Source: a virus. From it: DNA of 38,366 nt. The stretch is from positions 1 to 38,366 of the IMG/VR virus record IMGVR_UViG_3300008954_000121; one strand, written 5' to 3'. The notes below the pieces were generated by a model. That model was not told where the DNA came from. It ran no database searches and worked only from the letters and a program-made list of their open reading frames with translations. Shown piece by piece: positions 34,534-38,366 of this stretch. The translations under genes and the position numbers were made by a program. Positions within the stretch are counted from its first letter, which is position 1; each line of letters begins with the position of its first letter.

Positions 34534-35216
34534 AACTATATGATGATGGCATAGGTGCAGTTGAATATGTTGAACATATGGGTGATGACCTAACAATTGT
34601 CAATGCCGCCCGTGTTTCATTTGGTAAGCATAAAGACAGCCTGAACGATAAAGACAAGAAGCTAATAAAGTACCTTGTTGATCATCGGCATACTTCTACC
34701 TTTGAACATAATGTGGTAACCTTTAGATTTACCGTCCCTTTATTTGTTCGTAGCCAGCACCACCGACATAGAACCTGGTCATATAATGAAATAAGCCGAA
34801 GGTATACTGATATTGATATCAGATTTTATGAACCCACAAAGTTTCGTACTCAGCATAAATCAAATCGACAATCATCTAATGTAGAAGACCTCATTGATCC
34901 TGAGTACGCATGGGATGGAGAAACCTACGCGGCCGCAGTTAAGAACTATCATAGAAAGTCATTGGTTTTTTATGAGAATATGCTTGAAGCCGGCATATGT
35001 AGGGAGCAAGCCAGGGGAATATTGCCTCAAAATATGTACACAGAGTATTACGGAACCGTAAATCTCAGTAATCTAATCAAGTTCATTGACCTGCGCACAC
35101 ATGAGGGTGCCCAATGGGAAATTCAACAAGTTGCAAATGCATGCCTAGATATTGCAACAGACCTATGGCCACATTCGGTTCGTGCATATAGGGATAATAA
35201 GGAAAATGCTTCTTGA
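34506..35216 (+). CDS. thyX: Flavin-dependent thymidylate synthase
   Basis: The 236-residue enzyme makes dTMP from dUMP with FAD, NADPH and methylene-tetrahydrofolate. The ThyX motif RHRTWSYNEISRRY is complete at 87-100. Other family features are VNAARVSFGK at 32-41, YLVDHRHTSTFEH at 56-68 (the flavin-site H-x-T-x-F-EH) and EAGICREQARGILP with the Arg used for dUMP binding. ATG 34506 lies within the lysin gene and has AGAGGG 9 nt upstream. Together with nrdJ and the MazG-like gene it forms a dNTP supply set. ThyX rather than ThyA is common in marine phages and avoids a need for dihydrofolate reductase. Confidence 0.95.
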   Translation: MSESFRKRIELYDDGIGAVEYVEHMGDDLTIVNAARVSFGKHKDSLNDKDKKLIKYLVDHRHTSTFEHNVVTFRFTVPLFVRSQHHRHRTWSYNEISRRYTDIDIRFYEPTKFRTQHKSNRQSSNVEDLIDPEYAWDGETYAAAVKNYHRKSLVFYENMLEAGICREQARGILPQNMYTEYYGTVNLSNLIKFIDLRTHEGAQWEIQQVANACLDIATDLWPHSVRAYRDNKENAS

Positions 35217-35270
35217 ATTTCTGGGGTTACGAGTCGGCAATTGCTGGGTAGTTTTATCTTGAGGTAATGT

Positions 35271-36404
35271 ATGACCGCGCGAGTCGTAATAGACAACCAT
35301 AATCAGCTTCAGAATAAGGGTGACCTTACGCATGCTGAGTTAGATGAAATTGTTTTAGAAGGTACCACCCCTGATGGGCGTGCCGTCAACATACCCTCAT
35401 TGGTTCTAGCGAATACTTTTCAAGATGATGTGACCATACAAGGTGATCTTACTGTCACCGGTGCGGGTGCTCTGGATGATGTAACCACAGTTAATGATGC
35501 TACAGTTGGCCGAAATGCACTAATCCAGGGTGACCTTACTGTTATGGGTGAAATTACCCATATGGGAGGTGCAACAAGCGTTGACATGTCAACCATGCTG
35601 GTAGAGGATGTTGTAATATTCCTTGGCCAAGGTGCAACAGCTGAGGCAGCAGCAGGCGATCGCGGCATAGTTTTTTCTAGAAGTAGTGATGATAATCATT
35701 GTTTTTACTGGGATGATTCTGAGTCAGAGTTTAGGATTGCCAAGCTTCCAATGGAACTATTAGATGGTGCTACACCCTCTATATTCCCTGCAGCAGATCC
35801 TGAGGATTTTCAAGCGTTGCATGTAGGCTCTTTATTATCAGTAGGAAATATAGTTGCTGGTGCTGGAATAACTGGTGCTTCTTTAAACATAACAGGACAA
35901 TCTACATTAGCAGATACGATAGTAGCCGGTTTAACCGCAACAGGAGATATTTTTGCTGCCGCTGTAACATCTGATACATTAGCAACGGGCAATATTAGCG
36001 CCGCTAGTGTATTATTAACGGGTGACTTAAATGTCCAGGGTGACCTATCTATCGGTTCTCTGCTAGATCAAGCTGGTGAGCAATTTATAATTCCCGGCCG
36101 AGGAATTGATATCAATGCAGATCCGGTAACAGGCCAGCTAGAGGTTTCTTCACCCCTGGGTGGAAAAATAAAATTTGTTAAAGAAATAGATGACGAGATT
36201 CCTGCAGACACACCGATTGTAATAGATGAAGCCCTAAATCCTGATTCTTATGCCTATGATGAGGATTTTTGGGATATTTATGTAAACGGGATGTTACAAG
36301 TCGGCGGGGAAGAGAAAGACTTTACCTTCAACGAAAATCTCAAGATCATATTTACTTTTGATATCGAGCCAAACGACGTAATTGTTGTGTCCGTAATGCA
36401 CTAA
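35271..36404 (+). CDS. Fibre-like virion protein with Gly-Asp-Leu repeats
   Basis: A 377-residue protein. After a short N-terminal domain (residues 1-45, DEIVLEGTTPDGRAVNIP), residues about 50-110 and 180-265 consist of short beta-strand repeats such as VTIQGDLTVTG, LIQGDLTVMG, ITGASLNITG and LNVQGDLSIG, typical of trimeric beta-helical fibre shafts. A loop domain (about 120-175) has an aromatic HCFYWDDSESEF segment. The C-terminal 80 residues form a distinct domain (DIYVNGMLQVGGEEKDFTF) seen in phage fibre or tail-associated proteins. TTGAGG sits 6 nt before ATG 35271; an out-of-frame ATG at 35267 is not used. It likely belongs to a tail fibre or whisker; receptor binding is an inference. 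Confidence 0.72.
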   Translation: MTARVVIDNHNQLQNKGDLTHAELDEIVLEGTTPDGRAVNIPSLVLANTFQDDVTIQGDLTVTGAGALDDVTTVNDATVGRNALIQGDLTVMGEITHMGGATSVDMSTMLVEDVVIFLGQGATAEAAAGDRGIVFSRSSDDNHCFYWDDSESEFRIAKLPMELLDGATPSIFPAADPEDFQALHVGSLLSVGNIVAGAGITGASLNITGQSTLADTIVAGLTATGDIFAAAVTSDTLATGNISAASVLLTGDLNVQGDLSIGSLLDQAGEQFIIPGRGIDINADPVTGQLEVSSPLGGKIKFVKEIDDEIPADTPIVIDEALNPDSYAYDEDFWDIYVNGMLQVGGEEKDFTFNENLKIIFTFDIEPNDVIVVSVMH

Positions 36405-36467
36405 GACCTTGCTGTTTCTGCGCCTTCTTGATATTTATAGATGTTAAGTCCACTAAGGAAGACAGGC

Positions 36468-36707
36468 ATGAATAACACGAGCGCTGGTAAAACTTTTGTC
36501 ACATCCGATATCGCAATTGCTGCGTATCTGGCTACACATAACTTTGCCATTATAGAATGCAAGCGTCTCCCGGATGGTAGGTTTTACTTTGAGTTTAATG
36601 ATCCAGATGACAAGGCAAGGCTGAGATCAGTAGAGTTCGTAAATTCGGATTGTTGTAAATTCGATAATCATGTACGTAATCTAAAGAAGATCTTGTATAA
36701 ATCTTAG
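36468..36707 (+). CDS. Small DUF5659-like protein
   Basis: From ATG 36468 the product is 79 residues. AAGGA lies 8 nt upstream of this ATG, while the in-frame ATG 36441 has no ribosome binding site. The pattern FVTSDIAIAAYLATHNF, a central GRFYFEFND, and the closing FDNHVRNLKKILYKS resembles the small DUF5659 family, which is widespread in phages and of unknown role. It is acidic to neutral, single-domain alpha/beta, without membrane segment or signal. It lies between two putative virion adhesion genes, but nothing in it shows a structural function. Confidence 0.65.
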   Translation: MNNTSAGKTFVTSDIAIAAYLATHNFAIIECKRLPDGRFYFEFNDPDDKARLRSVEFVNSDCCKFDNHVRNLKKILYKS

Positions 36708-36721
36708 GATTTTGGTGACGA

Positions 36722-37105
36722 ATGGCGTTAGTAACAGATAATTGGAAATTAGCTACACTGAGTTCGACCCAGGTATCCCTTCACCTTGAGGATAATCAAC
36801 CATTATCTGATTGGTCAATTACATCATTTAGTGTTGATGGGGCCGTCGCCGATATTAGCCAGATAGCTCCTCTAATTGGTACTCATGATGATGCCGGCAC
36901 CGGTGATTGGACACTAGCGCTAAGTAATGGTATAGCCCTATCAGGTACAGGGGCCATCTCCCTGTCTATTGATGGAATAGACGGCGATGCTGAAATTTTT
37001 TCAACAATTATTAATTTTTCTTACACAGTCCCTCAGATTACGAGAACACGATTAGTTGGTTCTACTGGCATGACCCGCATTCGCTTGACGTCTTCAGGTG
37101 ACTAG
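36722..37105 (+). CDS. Beta-rich probable virion protein
   Basis: A 127-residue protein I cannot assign. It is Ser/Thr/Ile/Gly-rich with alternating hydrophobic strands (WKLATLSSTQVSLHLED, TGAISLSIDGIDGDAEIF, STIINFSYTV) that suggest a small beta sandwich. Its C-terminus has two related short motifs, TRTRLVGSTG and MTRIRLTSSG. The LamG protein encoded after the next gap also ends in Thr-Arg-Thr-Arg. Its start ATG 36722 has only a weak GGTGA upstream. A small decoration, fibre-tip or attachment protein is a reasonable guess from location and composition. Confidence 0.55.
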   Translation: MALVTDNWKLATLSSTQVSLHLEDNQPLSDWSITSFSVDGAVADISQIAPLIGTHDDAGTGDWTLALSNGIALSGTGAISLSIDGIDGDAEIFSTIINFSYTVPQITRTRLVGSTGMTRIRLTSSGD

Positions 37106-37330
37106 CCCAGCAGTCAAAATTCTGTAGAGCACCATACTTATAACAGTCGCGATACTATCGCAATTGTTAAGTTTTCACAAGTTTTAATAAGTCTCCCGTT
37201 CGGTAGAGACCCTCGTTAGTCACAGTCAAGTTTGTTTTTTTGTTGCTGTACAGCATAGAAGACAATTACTTTGGCTGTTTTTTTTGTGCGTTGAGTTTGA
37301 AACTAACAAATACAAAATTTAAGGAGAACA
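37106..37330. other. Non-coding gap with several palindromes
   Basis: This 225-bp stretch is the longest non-coding interval in the window. It holds GCGATA-C-TATCGC (37149-37161), GTCTC/GAGAC arms 10 nt apart (37191-37210), and a perfect 12-bp palindrome TGCTGTACAGCA (37244-37255). It also has two T runs (near 37234-37241 and 37278-37285). No tRNA fold or clean terminator is apparent. AAGGAG at 37321-37326 belongs to the next gene. It may carry a promoter or operator for the LamG gene, but no strong -35/-10 pair is visible. Confidence 0.45.
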
Positions 37331-38245
37331 ATGATGGCTGATTATAAATTACAAGGCTATTATCGTCTCAATGAGTCCAGCGACTTTGCTGACGGCCTTG
37401 AGGCAAAAGATATATCAGGAAGAAAAAGAGACGGTGAGTATTTTGATAAATCCGGTAACGGAGATACTCAATTTATAGACTGGGTACATCCCGTATCCGG
37501 TGAAAAAGCACGTGGCCTAGAGCTACATGGAAAATATCAATCTGATGGTGTTAAGCTTCCAGATGCTAGGAAATTAAAAATAGAGAAAAGTGATTACTCA
37601 ATTTCTTGTTGGGCACTTCTTCCAGAAGATGGTGCAGACGGGTCCGAGGTAATGGTCTCAATTGTCTCAGGGATGGATACAAAAAATAGAATTTGGCTCT
37701 ACACAAGAGATATGACATCGAATCAAACAACGAAATATTATGAAGATTTATCAGCCGAAGAGTTAGCTGCATTGCCACCAGAAAGTGAAATGCCACGAGA
37801 TGGTAAGTGCAGAGTTAGAATAATGTCAACGAAATTTACGGGAACATCAAATTACATGTGTTCTAGTGCACCCGATCTTTATAGCAGGGGTGAGCCGGTT
37901 AACATTGTTATGACCTGTGAGGCAAAAGATGAAGGTAATGACGATTGGAAACACACCTATAACCTGTATATCAATGGTAAGAAGGCTGCTGACGAAATGT
38001 CTTCTGGCGTTGTTGCACCGATTGGTTGGGAAACACCTGAAGTATTAGGCGAAGGTGAGTATGCTGATGACATAACTATCGGCGGTGATCTAGACAATCA
38101 CAATTATGATGATCTTTCAAACTTTTTCTCTGGCCTTATTGCTGATGTTGCAATCTGGAATAAAGTTTTAACCCCAACACAAATCAAGGCTGTATACGAG
38201 TCAGGTGTCTGCGTTCCATTCACCCGCACACGTATTATTGCGTAA
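37331..38245 (+). CDS. LamG/concanavalin A-like lectin-fold protein
   Basis: This 304-residue protein reads as one laminin-G-like jelly roll. It opens with LQGYYRLNESSDFADGLEAK and DISGRKRDGEYF. The first conserved strands are GLELHGKYQSDGVKLPD and DYSISCWALLPEDG, and a long insertion spans about 125-185. The family's closing block is TYNLYINGKKAA, DDITIGGDL, then FFSGLIADVAIWNKVLTPTQI and VYESG. This is the LamGL/LamG_3 pattern common in phage and bacterial surface-binding proteins. It probably binds carbohydrate on the host or decorates the virion. The final residues (FTRTRIIA) echo the C-terminus of the gene at 36722. AAGGAG at 37321 fits either ATG 37331 or ATG 37334. Confidence 0.8.
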   Translation: MMADYKLQGYYRLNESSDFADGLEAKDISGRKRDGEYFDKSGNGDTQFIDWVHPVSGEKARGLELHGKYQSDGVKLPDARKLKIEKSDYSISCWALLPEDGADGSEVMVSIVSGMDTKNRIWLYTRDMTSNQTTKYYEDLSAEELAALPPESEMPRDGKCRVRIMSTKFTGTSNYMCSSAPDLYSRGEPVNIVMTCEAKDEGNDDWKHTYNLYINGKKAADEMSSGVVAPIGWETPEVLGEGEYADDITIGGDLDNHNYDDLSNFFSGLIADVAIWNKVLTPTQIKAVYESGVCVPFTRTRIIA

Positions 38246-38267
38246 ATAAGAATTAAGGAGAAATAAA

Positions 38268-38366
38268 ATGCAAGACTTTGGTGTTGAAGGCACCGAGCCT
38301 GATGCCGAAGCAGAAGCCGAAGCAGAAGCCGAAGCACCCGCAGAAGCCGAAGCCGAAGCCGAAGCC
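38268..38366 (+). CDS. Glu-Ala repeat protein (3' end missing)
   Basis: ATG 38268 is preceded by AAGGAG (8 nt spacing). The frame stays open for 33 codons to the right edge of the window. After MQDFGVEGTEPDAE the product is almost only alternating Glu and Ala with one Pro-Ala. The real size and function lie outside the window. Such an acidic low-complexity start could be a flexible linker of a larger protein. The reverse strand is also open here because of the repeat, but its product has no independent support. Confidence 0.6.
   Translation, partial: MQDFGVEGTEPDAEAEAEAEAEAPAEAEAEAEA
38307..38366 (+). repeat. Tandem hexamer repeat GAAGC(A/C)
   Basis: Ten hexamers in a row are in frame with the gene that starts at 38268: nine are GAAGCA or GAAGCC, one is CCCGCA. 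The array continues to the window edge, so its copy number is unknown. The last four units are identical. Confidence 0.9.

Noticed and set aside
37191-37215. tRNA-like or terminator-like reading of the GTCTC/GAGAC hairpin
   Set aside because: No cloverleaf can be built around it and no T run follows the stem directly.

Overview
The window is a segment of a virulent tailed-phage genome with a contractile (myovirus) tail. Every credible gene lies on the + strand. They are packed almost end to end with short overlaps and strong GGAG-type ribosome binding sites. There is no rRNA, tRNA, CRISPR array, insertion sequence or recognisable host gene. Family resemblances (gp18-type sheath, gp19-type tube, gp26/gp51-type and gp53-type proteins, gp32-type SSB, gp41/DnaB-type helicase) place it near the T4 superfamily. 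A family A polymerase in place of T4 gp43, a bacterial-type RecA, a class II ribonucleotide reductase and ThyX argue for a distant ('far-T4') lineage rather than a close T4 relative. The host cannot be identified from this window.

Region 1 (1-22770) is the tail module: the 3' part of a neck or tail-terminator-like protein, two tandem and very large tail sheath paralogs, the tail tube, and a strong terminator. Next comes a gp26-type protein that appears to be extended into a gp51-like domain by frameshifting on a run of seven T. A small unknown protein, an 1847-residue tape measure protein built partly of internal repeats, another small protein, and three baseplate proteins (one gp53/LysM-like) follow.

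Region 2 (22810-35216) is replication and nucleotide metabolism. It holds an exonuclease-less family A DNA polymerase and, behind a good sigma70-type promoter at 24624-24652, an HD-superfamily protein, a MazG-like pyrophosphohydrolase, two small proteins and a gp32-like SSB. After a terminator come RecA, a FEN-type 5' nuclease, a DnaB-type helicase, NrdJ, a ClpP-like protease, a CHAP-domain lysin and ThyX. Polymerase, SSB, recombinase, flap nuclease and helicase form most of a replisome. NrdJ, ThyX and the MazG-like enzyme supply and clean the dNTP pool.

Region 3 (35271-38366) is an adhesion or fibre-like module: a repeat-rich fibre protein, a small DUF5659-like protein, a beta-rich protein, a 225-bp non-coding gap with several palindromes, a LamG/concanavalin-like protein, and the first 33 codons of a Glu-Ala-repeat protein that runs off the right edge.

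The observations most worth following up are the frameshift-fused gp26/gp51 gene sitting where tail assembly chaperones normally sit, the paired giant sheath proteins, and the two repeat families inside the tape measure protein.
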